A DNA stretch of 64,000 nucleotides from Lichenostomus cassidix (Eukaryota; Chordata; Aves; Passeriformes; Meliphagidae): contig CM039188.1 in the NCBI GenBank assembly GCA_008360975.2, forward strand, positions 25,757,944 to 25,821,943. The letters are read 5' to 3'. The notes beneath the pieces were generated by a model. That model saw nothing but the letters and a program-made list of their open reading frames with translations. It was not told the DNA's origin and did no database searches. The first letter of the stretch is position 1. Every line of letters begins with the position of its first letter. The position numbers and the translations under genes were made by a program. Positions 28,601-40,600 of the stretch are shown here, in pieces.

Positions 28601-31600
28601 ATAAATGTATAAAGAGGAAAGTAATTCAGTGGCTAACTGTTTATAGCATCTGTTTTTTGACCAGCATTCACAGTACCCGTTTGAGAAACAGCATTCTATG
28701 ATCCTGAACAGTGTTTGAGACTTGACTCAATATTGCTGTAGTGAATTTCAGGGAGCTTTTTCATTTCTGTAAGGATTTTGAATCTGAATCATTGTGGTTA
28801 CTATTACAGAATAGCTCTTTGATGATGACATTCAACTTAAGTTAACGTAAGATGAAAAGGGAAACTGCATAAGAATGAAGAAGGTCATTAAAGTTGCTGA
28901 AGCAGCCAAAAAGCTGGAATTTCTGCAAGTAGTTTGAGAGATTGTTGAGAGGCAGCATAACAGGAATAACATGGCACACAAAGAGAGGTTAAGGGCACTG
29001 GGCTTGTTTAATCTGGTTAAGAGGAAGCTGAGGGGGAATTCAGTAGCAAGCCTAAAGCTGCTTCAAGGCAGTATCAGAGCTGATGGACCCAAAGATGCTG
29101 GTAACAGGCAGGTGAAATTTCACCTTCAAGATTTTGGGTGGACATGAGCGAAAGTATTTGGTTTTTTTAGAACAGTGTGTTGCTGGAACAAGTTACCTAG
29201 AGTGTCTGTGGCATCTCTGTTTCTGGAGGCTTTTAAAAGTCAGCTAGACAAAGCCATGACCAGAGGTGACCTAGTGTTAGCATGAAATTGGACTAGAGAA
29301 TTCTAGCCAACACTTCTTTGATCAAAACAAGCCAATAAAAACACAGAACTGACAGGTCTATAAAGAATTATCTCCACTTCTGAAAGAAACTGGGGACATT
29401 AAATTGTTGAACTGTTAAATTGTTACATAAGTTATTTCCATTGGTCTAAAATACTTCTGTGTAGCAAATTTTAAAACAAATTTAGTGGAGTTTCTTTTTT
29501 TAAAGCATCCAAGAAGGATCGAGAAGACTGTTAGTGAGAAGAGGTGACTGTGTACACTGTCACTGGATTTTTCAAAGTGGATCTAATAGTATTACTCACC
29601 AAATACTCATGAAAAAACATGAGGAGTTTTATTGTGTATTAGCATCTTTTAACCAGATGGGAAACAAGTAGGTTCCTTCTTCATAATGGAGGGAAGTTAA
29701 CACTGAAGTGAGAACGGCGTTTTGTAGTAAAATCTGAAGTCAACGGTAGAAGGTTTTGGTTTCACAGTGAGGGGTGAGTAGGCAATAAAATAGTAGATAA
29801 AGTTCAGTGCCCAAAAATGCAAAATAAATTACATAGAGAAAAGAGTAGGAACATCAATTCTCTGAAAACCTTCAATCATTTATTAGTAGTAGCAGTTACA
29901 GAAGGACAAATACGATAGAGTTACTGGAATGGAATAGAGGCAAATACATACAACTTACTGCTTGTTGGAATTAAAAATGGGTAACCTCAGCAATTTAGCA
30001 GGCAGCAGGTTTGGAAAGAGAAGTTTCCTGGAGTCATAGCATGGCAGAGGTTGGAAGGCAGCTCTGGACACTGTTGAGTCCAATGCCCTGTTCTAACAGG
30101 GTCCACTATAGCAGGTTGCCTAGGAGAGTATCCAGACAGGTTTTGAATGTCTCCAAGGAGGAAAACATCACCATCTCTGAGCAACCTGGTTCAGTGTTAA
30201 ACTATCTTCACAGTAAAAACTTGGTTTTGTTTTGGTGGGTGATGAGGATGTTGTTTTGTAGCCCTGTCCTTGCTGCCTGCCTCGACTAAGTACGAGATCT
30301 CATATTTCTGTTTGTGCCAATTGCCTCTTGTCCTGTCTCTGGGCTCCCTTAAGAAGTGTCAGGCTGTATTTTTTACTTTCGCTTTCTGGCATTTGATCAT
30401 CCTGAGCCTTTTCTTCCTGAGGCTGAACAACAGTCCCAGCTCTCCCACCCTTTCCCGTCAGATGCTCCAGTCCCCTAGTTGTTTTTGTGGCCCTTTGCTT
30501 GACTTGGAGCACTCTGGAATTCCACCCAGCACTCCAGATGTGCTCTCACCTGTGCTGGACAAACCTGCTCTCCAGCCAGCTGACATTCAGCCTGTGCATG
30601 GGGTTATTCCTCCTCAGTTACAAGTCTTTGCATTTTCCTTCACTGAATTTCATGAGATACCAGCTGGCCCTCTTCTCAGGTCTTCACTTATCCAGTAATT
30701 CTATGATATGAATGTGGAAATAGATAGTTCTTTGGTTTCATAATGTAAATATCCCTGTAAGAGACTCTCTGCTTGGTCTGAAGTTATTAATGGGGAAGTG
30801 GTTGCTAGAGCAAGTGTTGCTGGTATCTTGTCATGAATTCTAAATGCTGAAAAACACTCAAAAATTGTATTTTTTTTCTAGAAGAGAAATTATGAAATGT
30901 TATAAAGGATCTTTGATTTGACACAAGACATCTGGTCTTACATGAAAAGTCAGCAAGTTCCAAGATCTAATCTTAGTTTTGACAAGTTGCATAGAAGAAT
31001 ACAATCCTGATGTGCTTATCATGTAATTTTTTGTGGTACTTTGCTAAACTAAGAAGCAACTAAGTTATTAGCAATTCAGGGAATAGTTTAGGAAGAGTGT
31101 GGAAGAGATGCTGTAAGTTTCTGATAGTGGCTATAACAGGAAATATTATTAAGTATTTTTCAACGATTCAAGCAGAAATTTCTTATTGCTTTGGATAAAA
31201 AAGCAAAAGGAACAGAAAGCTTTGTTGCATCTAAAATTAATTGGAAAGAAGACCTACATTTCTACCAAATGCTTTCTAATTTTACACTGTACAGAAGCTA
31301 GGGCAATTGCTTGAGCATGACTGAAAACAAAAACAACAACAAACAAAAAAAACAACGAAAACAGAATTTATACTTTTTGTTGAGATGGTTCAACTTTAAA
31401 CAAGAAATTGTTATTTAATCATGTTGGATTTAGTGGTTTGATTTTGTTTTGCTTTCCAGTGGGAGAACAGAGGTCCAATCTGTGCAGTATGGTAAAGAAA
31501 GAGCAAATAAAGACAGGGTATTTGCAAGGTAAGTAATTTACATGCCTTAATATTTCCTTCCCCCTTTATGTATTTTCAAAATTCAGAATAGCCTTCAGTC

Positions 31601-34600
31601 TATGTAGTTTGTTGGTACACGTATTAGCCCTCTTTGTGCTGTTTTTGTTGCAAGGAATGGTCTCCTGCTGTTAAATACTCCATTAAAATATTGACTTAAT
31701 GGGTATTTTCATCTGTGATAATAACATGCAACTGTACATGTGTATTTCCTTCAGAATAAATACAGTGAGTCTTACTTGTGACAACAGCTTTATCACTGTA
31801 CTCAATGAGGCATTTTACTTTGAAAAGTGAGCTGCTTTTGAAGGTGTTTGGTCACAGAGTAGTTGGCTAATCGAGAATATATTAATTTGGTTCCTGACTC
31901 CTGAGGAGTTTAGTGATTACAATAAAACAGTCAAGACCTAAATTTAGTTCTTTCTTCAGAAATTATGATGCTGTTTTCAAAAGTAAAACGGCTGCTACAT
32001 CCACCTGGCAGTCTGCTCTGATCATTAATAGAATCCTTGTGGGGAGGGGGCAGCAGTGTCCCTTTTATATGCTTCTGTTTTACTGAGCTCTGAGATGTCT
32101 TTTTGCCCCTTTAGGAACTCTGGAGTTCCAATTTATGCTTGCAGACTTCTGGTAATAAGCCCAGCAAGCTTTCCAAGTGCTTGCAGACACTGTTTTTAAC
32201 AGTATTGGTGAATTCTGCCTTGATTTCCTGCCCTGTCTCTACCCCTTCTTTCTCCCTGTGAATTATAATATAATTTGGGTTTTTAGCTAGGCCCACCATA
32301 GATAGACAGCTCCCTACTAGGTTTGGGGGCAGAAATGCTGTAAGATGCTGGTTCAACAAGTAGATTTTATAAAACCATTATTTTCTGTATAAAATTTTTT
32401 TTTTCCTCTATTTAATTTACTTTGGGAATCTGGTTAGATTTGTTCTTGGAGCAACTTTTTTAGTACTCAGGAGACTCAACACCATGACAGGTGAGCTTCA
32501 CTTTGCTAAATGACAGCTATGAATCAGTTAAAAACTATTTTTCTTATTGCACTCTGAACTTGGCAATTCCCCAGAAGTCAGCAGGGTAAGGAGAGCTGAT
32601 ACTTTGTATTGAGGAGTATTTTTATCATTTCAGAAACTCTTATTCAGTAGATGGCACTCTTCCCTTTGCAGCAACACCCAGCAAGTGCTGCTGGGGGTCA
32701 CTTCTAGTTTGTAATGTATAGCAGGATAAAATCGATCAAGTCTATAAAACCAAAAGCCATGGCTAGAACTGCTCTGATTTTCATAAATCTTAGCTTTTTT
32801 TAGTTAATAAAATGCTTGGCTCTTCCATCCTCAGGAGTTTTAGTTTCCACTGTTGCTTTTTGATTAAGGAATAGAGCATCTATCCACACATTTTGAGTTT
32901 CTCAGAAATGCTGATGACTGATGTTAGAGGCATATATTTATATCAGTGAAATGAAATAATGGTGTATTGTAACAAATACATCTCAAAAGGCTTTTAATAC
33001 ATCAGCTGCTTCTTCTGTATTCCTCATGACAGTGTGCAATTAATGTATTTTCAATTTTAAAGACCTTTAATATTTTCAAGAGTGAAAAAAGCTTGACATA
33101 GAAGACATTTCTAGAACACAGTGTTGTTCAAAAAACTTAATCTAAGAACATTAATTCTTTGTCTTCTAAACATTTACATTTCAAGTTGACATACTGAGTA
33201 GATATCAGGCCTTTTGTATTCATACAGAGGATACATTTTGTTTTCAATGATTTTCCAGGTATAACGTGGGTTTTATTCCTGGAATCTGCCTTTCGCTTTC
33301 ATGGTGTGTCTTATCAAAGTCATGGTGGTGTCGAACAGCTTTTTAAGCTCTCAGGCAGTGAGCTTGTTTTGGTTGCTTTTGAAAGTCAAAGTCTTTCTTG
33401 AGAATTAGGTGGGCACATAAATTTGAATAATTGCTGTTGCTTTTATTATTATTACATAAAGAGATTTATTCAAGATCAGTTAGAAAATGTGTTCAATGTT
33501 TTTTTTGTAGAGTTATCCAGATTTACACTTTGATTTCTTAACAATATCTAATTAGAAACTGCCTTATTTGAACTAATACTGTCTGAGCAAACCTTTGAAT
33601 CATTTCATGGTAAGAAAACAAACACAGAGAGTTACACTGAGGTGTTCCTTAAGTGTTCTATTTGTTCTAAGGTGGGAAATGGTGATTGCCAGAAGTAATG
33701 ACCAGCTAATCTGGCCTTTGCATGCTGAGTGGAACATAAGTACAGAGCATGAGACAAGGAAACAAAATTTTTTAACTGCCGTTTGAATAAAACAAGAAAT
33801 TTTAACCTACAGGAACCAGGCTTAGCTCTTTGTTCTCAGGATTTTACTTGAAAAATTAGCTGAATGATTTTTTTTTTTCCAAATCATAGGAACATTTAAT
33901 TTTTAAAAATGGAATTACTACTGTGAAGGATACATTCTGTAATAAATTGCATACATTATGTAGGTGCTCTTTTCTTAATCTTTGTGCAGCTCCAAGTTCA
34001 GCATTCAGAAGACTGTTGCTGCAGTTGTTTAGGTTTTTTGGGGTGGGGTTTGTTTGGTTTTTATTTGTTTCTTTGTTTTGTTTTGTTTGGGGTTTTTTTT
34101 ATCATTTTCATTACGGTTGTTCTCTTGACCTCACTTATGGCAGGATATTCACAATCATTGAAACCCCATAAAACTTCCCAGAAACTTAATAAAAATAGAT
34201 AATAAGAGTGAAAAAAGGTTCCATCAAGACATGAATTGAGATAATTCCTAAAGGGCACTGCTTTCTCTTAGAGTCTTTGCAAAATATTCTTCTGCTGATC
34301 AGTTCTGGTGTGCACAGGGGCTGAAAGAAGAGAGTTTGAGTGAGTGGGTGTCGGTCATTTGTGTCTGCACACTCACTGTCGTTAAGCTGAAGTTTCTGTT
34401 TCCAAAAATTCAGTCGTGCTTCAAATGTGCACTTAATCAGGTTGATTAAATAATTTCTCAGGTGCTTTAAATTGCATATGTCATTTGTGTGATGTACCTT
34501 GCAGATTTGTATGTAGTTTCAGTCACTTGTTCTGAAGCACTGTTTGTCAGTTTTGCTGAGAAATGCGTTCCCTGTACTTGCCAAAACACAAAGCAAGGCT

Positions 34601-37600
34601 GTGGCTCCAGGTTATGTTTCTTTTTGGGACAGAAATTATTTTAAAAATTCCCACCTGTATTCCCAAAGAACACCTTTGTTCTTTCCCAGCCTCTGCAAGA
34701 TTTAGCCCTTCAGCTGTGAGATGCCAAACAAATTCTGTCTTCGAAGGCTTTCATGTACTGTAGCTGAGTTAATATAATGTCATGAGTTTTTTTAGTTGCA
34801 TTATGTAATTTCATCCCTGCTACTTGATTTTGGGTGTTTGGTGTTTTGTTTGTGTTTGCTGTAGCATTGCAGCTCATAAGACTTGGGGGCAGGTAAAGTT
34901 TTCAGTTTGAATTTTCAGAAAACTCAAATAGATGGGACTGCTTCCAACTTTTTTAGGACTATCTCTGCAGGTACAGCAAAATTAAATCTGAAAATGGTTT
35001 ATTCTGTTAACTGTCAGTGCCCTGTGCTGGGTGCAATAGAACCATCCAGACTGAGCAGACAGAGGTGGAATTTAGAATTTCAACCTTTTTTACAGCTTAG
35101 ATTCCCTCTCCCATCTCCTCAGCAGCACTCTGGCATGAGGAAATTATGTAAATATAGTAAGAAATTAGTGATACAGGACCAATTTGTAGGTATCTTTCAC
35201 AACAAATCATAAATGCTAATTAAAAAAACAGCTTATTGTTAGATTTGGAAGTGTTGACAGGAGAAGTAAAATCAAAAAGCCACAGCACTACAAAGTTCGG
35301 TGCTGCAGTGTGGTAATTTTTTCTTTGAAATTTCTGCAAAGACAGGAAATTGGGGCAACAAACATGAGTGGGTGGGACTCTGAGGTTAGAGCTGTTAATA
35401 AAATTATTGAAGCGAAGCTTTGGTGATAAACCCTGCAGCTGTTTATCATGGTGGTAAGTTATTACTTCTGAAAGATCAGATCCTATCCACAGTAAAAGGT
35501 GAGTGTTTCCTTAACACTGGGTGTTTTGATAGGGAAGAAGGTGATGCTTTGCTCATTTTGGAGTTGTGTTCGTTTGTTGTATAGATTGAGGAAGTTTGCA
35601 TAAACATAGTTACAGACTGTGACTTAAGATACAAAGCAGTGGGGCTCCTTGAAGCAGTCAAAAACGTAATTTTTGGAAAAAGTTGGATTTTTTTTTCCCC
35701 ACCCTATGTACTCCTGTGTCTCTCTTTGTAATTTATCTTGTTTCACATGGGCAAGGATGGGGCACTTTTACTGTTGTTGTATGTTAAATAAAGAAAAGCC
35801 GCACCACCCCACCACCCCCCACCTTCCTGTATTCCATTTGTTGCTTTTCCACTGGAGGTAAATGAGGTTCAGTAGTTGCTTTTATGTGTCTGTCAGCAAG
35901 TACTGTATCTTCAGTCCTGTATTTACCTAATTCAGTGTTGGTTATATTATGTTCTTCTGCATTTTTCCCTCAGACTGTTCTTTGGTTGGTAGCAGAATCC
36001 ATCTCTGGGCAGAGCTGGCTCTTGGTGCTCATCTGCTGGCTGCAAACACGCTGTCAGCAGAGTCCAGCTAATCATAGCCCTGAGTAATAAAAGAGTAATG
36101 AAAGGCTAGAACTAGACATGCATTTCAGTTCTGCTATTTCAGTTTCTTGTTATTTTACCTGTTCAGAACTGCTCACATTTACATGTTTGTGAAGAAAGAT
36201 ACCTAAGTGGTTTGAGTTGTTCACATCACAACAATTGAGTTGTTCACATCTGAAGCAAATAACAGAAGTTGGAGTTTTGGTTTAATTGATATGATACCAA
36301 GCTAATTGTTTTTCAAATCAAATTAATACTCCTTAAATACAGTGAAGCATGCTAAGAAACTGGATGGGCTTCTCCTGAGGAATTAATTGATATTTTAGCT
36401 CTTTTCAAATATTAATATACTATTAGATTTTTTTCCCCCAGGTGGAATGACACCTCAAACAATATTATTTAGAATAGCCCATCTCACTTAAATGTCTGGA
36501 ATTTGTCAGCTGTTCTTCAGTAAGACTTTACAGCAGCAAAGCAGAATGCAATACATGTTCAGAACTGGTGGTGGGGTGAAAATAAACCTTTCACATGCAG
36601 ACCAACACTCCTTTAGTATCAATGTTGACAACTTACTTATTTCTGTATGTGAAGCTTATTCAGTATAATTTTTAGTTGGTTGTTGTTGTAGACTTTTTTG
36701 ATAATATTGAGGACTGCTCAAGGTGGTGACTTGCATTGAGTTTTAACTTCTCTGAAAAGCAAAAATACATTTGTAACCAAGTTTCTCGTTTTCAGAGGAT
36801 GTAGTTTGTGTGCAGGTAGTTCCTTAAGTTCTCAAAGTTCCTTCTTTCTGGAGTTGCGCTTTCAGTAACCCAGTAATAATGATGAAGATAAAGAAGTTAC
36901 TATGTGTCCCAAGGACAATAAAGGCAGAAATTATTTTTTGATATGGCTGTATGGAGCTGTACCGCTGATACAAAAATACGTTGTCATCTCATGTGCAAAG
37001 GTGGAGAGTATAGTGGTAGAATATGAAGGCAAATGGAAATTAAATTATGTCACAAAAGATTGAAGTACGAGTGGAATGAGAGAGGATTGGGCAATGATAG
37101 AGGAGAAATCTGAACTATGTAGCACCATCAAAGCAATAGAGTAAAAACCCAGTAACACAAAATATACAGGACATGGATGGATGGATTTTTTAAAATTATT
37201 TTTGTTGTTAGCTGAAGAATTTTCAGTTAAAAACAACAAACTGCAAAAGTCTGGGTATGTTTAGTGTCAGGATGACTGAACCATCTAACGTAATGCTAAG
37301 AAAAAAGCAACCAGAAGTCTCGGATGATTCATTTGATGACTTCCAGTGTAAAAGAGAAATGTAGTATTTCATGAGAGATTACAAGTAGGATTTCATTTGT
37401 GCTTAAGAAATAGGTGAAAGAAACAGCAGGAGATTGTAGGCATCCTGGAATGACTGGAGAATGGGAATAAAAGGTTTTGTTAATGTCAAGAAAGGGCAAC
37501 AAGTAGAAAATAAAATTCCTTTTGGATAAAAGCACTGGTTATAATGACCTTTAACCTGAAGGACATTTCTGGCACAAACCCAAATGAAATTCTGTTACCC

Positions 37601-40600
37601 ACAAAGAAGTGTAAATACTTAAACAGCATTATTGCATCTGCCTGACAAGTGACAAGGCATGTTCTGGGAGAAAGCTTGTCACTTTGATGGAAACCTCTGA
37701 TATGTAAACCAAACTTGGTAACTCTGTTTCCATGTTTATGATTACCCCTCTTTCAGTTCTTCAAAGTCTTTGGGAGTTTTTTTGGCCTGATGTTTTCACT
37801 GCTTTATTTTTCCTGAGATGGCTAAACAGTTACATTACTTGGAGGGGTGGTTTTTGTTCATGTATTTGTTTGGTTTTGTTCTACATTCAAAGTTCAGATC
37901 TCTCAATGATTATTCTGTTTGAATCAGATTGTCTTTGAGGCATTAGAAGTTTAGTGAGGTCAGATTCTGTCCTGCCTGTCTCCCTCACAGCCAACAGTTA
38001 GTTTATTACTATTTCAATGGCATTCTTTTCAAAGTACAGCAAATGAAGTACAGTAGATGGAGAAAATATAGAACTGCCCATGTAAATATAGCTTTACATT
38101 ATTACATTTCCTTTCTTACATATCATTTGGTTTCCTATGATAGAACACCAGTTTCATTGTGGTGAATTTTATGTAATTTTGTTCTTACATCGTATAATTT
38201 TTGGTGAGTCATTTTACATTCTTCTTCTAGATCCCCCAGTAAACCCTTGGCACGGAAAGTAATGAGTGGGATGGACTGGGAAGTAGTGAGTAGGAACTCA
38301 CTGTCTGATGACAGGTTGGAAACACAGAGCCTCCCGTCACGGTCTCCACCTGGAACCCCAAATCAGTGAGTAGCATCAAATCTTCTCTCCCTAGAAATGA
38401 CTGTCTGCCTCTAATGTGAGTGATCTACTCCTGTAATAAAAGGATTAATGTGTTATGTAGACAAACAGCTTCAAAAATTCTGTGCCAAGTGATTCTCTGT
38501 AAGACTTAGCTTCAGACAGAAGAAAGCATTTAGGGGTGAATTTTAGCTGCTTCTCACTTGACCTATAAAAAGTGTGAGATGTATCATACTACTCTAAATT
38601 TCAGAACTTGAGTTTTCTCAAGCACAATTAAAACTAAATTACTAATTTGGTTAAAAAGATACCCTGGTGATATAATCTACGTGATATTTTAAAAATAATT
38701 TGTTTTGGTTAATACCACTTTATAAAACATTGGGGGAAATTACTCAATTGGAAATCCTTGCAGGTTTATTCCTCTCAATTTTTCTTCATTTTCTTTCAAT
38801 GTTCACTCTTTTCACATGATAGAACTTTCTGTTTTACGTTAGTGAAAAAACATTCCTGATTACTTTTGGAAGGTGAGCAGTTTTCTCAGCGTGCTGAAAC
38901 TGACTTAAGTTTCATATTGCATAAACTAGATTTTAAGACTCTGCAGCATGTTATTCACAAGATTGATGTTGTTTTATTCATATTGCATAAACTAGATTTT
39001 AAGACTCTGCAGCATATTATTCACAAGATTGATGTTGTAAATATCTGTAGCATTTGAAAATTACTGAAAATCTTTGTAATAATGCTTAAAAGCGTAACAA
39101 ACTTAATCATGTATGTCTAAAAGAATTTTAATATGGCTGTGTCATTGTACTAGTTTTCAGATGGGAAAATACTGGATCACAGAAATTATAAGACTGAGTG
39201 CAAAGGTTGTGATTCTTCTAGGGGAAGGTGCAGGGGATAAACTGTTCAACTAAATGAATTCAGGTTAGGTTCTGCCATGAACAGTGCCAGGATTTGTCCT
39301 CTTCGGAATCCATTTTTCTTCTTGTTGATTGGGCTGTCAGCCTGTTCATTGGACCATAGTGATTTCAGGCTTCTTTAATTAAAAATAAATCCATTTTTAA
39401 AATAGACGTTAGTGTTTATTAAAATAATTTTTGAACACTTAAAAAAATAAAATCATGAAGTCCAACACGTCAATGTGACAATGTAATTGTTTCAGTAATT
39501 TTTGAAATTTTAATAAAATTATGTGTATAAACATGTTCTTGCACTGAGAGGAAATAATATTTTTGGCATCCCGTTTTAGTGGGTGGTATCAGAAATGTAG
39601 ATTAACAAGAACGTTCTTGTCACATTGCACTGCTCTGCTTTCCCTCTTAGTCGCAACTCCGCCTTCAGTCAAGAAGGAGCTCGGTTACGACCCTCATCAG
39701 TTGGACATTTAGTGGATCATGTGGTTCACACCTCCCCGAGTGAAGTGTTTGTTAATCACAGATCTCCATCTTCCACCCAGGCCAACAGCATCATACTGGA
39801 AACATCCCCGTAAGTTCTGCTCTTACCACACCACTGTAGCATGCAGGGCTTCTGGAGGGAAGTCAGAAATCTTGGCCTGGAAGAATTCTCTGTTAAATGT
39901 GGGGTCAGAGAGAGCCAGGCAATCTAATAAAAAGGTGGCTGTTTTTTAGGGAGTATTAGTATAGGTCTTACTGCGAAAAAGAACTAGATGATACAAAACT
40001 GAAGAGCTGTATCTGACATATTCCAGGTTCAGGATTACAATACCATCCCCACTGACCCAAGCTGTGGGTTTGCTGTAATGTGACCATCAGTGTCTGCATG
40101 TGGAAACAAAAGCTGGGCTTTTGACAGAATTGAAGACAAGTTTTAATTACCATGAGTTTGGAAATGTTGCTTTTTGTCAAGGCACAGAAGCATGAATGAG
40201 CTTTACAAACTATTTAGCCAAAATACCTTTTTGGCACCCCAGCATTTGGACATTGCTAGTGTATTTTGTATATTGTTACAGAGTTTATTTTTTTAAGATG
40301 ACACTGTCAGACTTTTTTTCTCCCCAGTTATGCTGAATATTCTTTATACTGTAAACTTACTTACTGTAAAATATGGTGGGCAAAATAAAAACTATTATAG
40401 TGCATTAGGTCCAGAAGGAAGACAAACAAAATAACCCGTTGAGTTATTCAGAGATACTGAAATTCAAAACTATTTGAGAACTGTAAAGCAGCACGTACCT
40501 AATTACATGTTTATAAACAAGTGTCTCAGGGAAAATGACTCTGGGTAGCTATTCAAACAGTTTTAAAACCTTGCCTAGACTGTACTTTCAGCTTTAACAA

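Larger units (their letters stand above)
27720..31459 (+). other. PTPN4: PTPN4 intron with two CR1 copies tail to tail
   Basis: 3740-bp intron. It holds a sense CR1 3' fragment (28950-29310) and an antisense CR1 fragment (30025-30700) whose 3' ends face one another. Outside them the sequence is AT-rich with nothing else recognised. Confidence 0.85.
31529..38230 (+). other. PTPN4: PTPN4 largest visible intron
   Basis: 6702 bp, AT-rich. No mobile element is recognised, which is notable for its size. Small features: a T/G-rich tract at about 34035-34100, a C-rich tract at 35801-35823 and a 16-bp direct duplication at 36212-36250. A poly-T tract near 33869-33878 and other homopolymers are unremarkable. 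The many 60-110-codon ORFs show no domain I know. Confidence 0.75.

Noticed and set aside
30270..30698. 142-codon + strand ORF as a novel gene
   Set aside because: It lies within the antisense CR1 copy and is a by-product of the reverse complement of the element.
38866..39057. ORF with an internally repeated 22-residue peptide
   Set aside because: Explained by the 66-bp tandem duplication, whose length is divisible by three.
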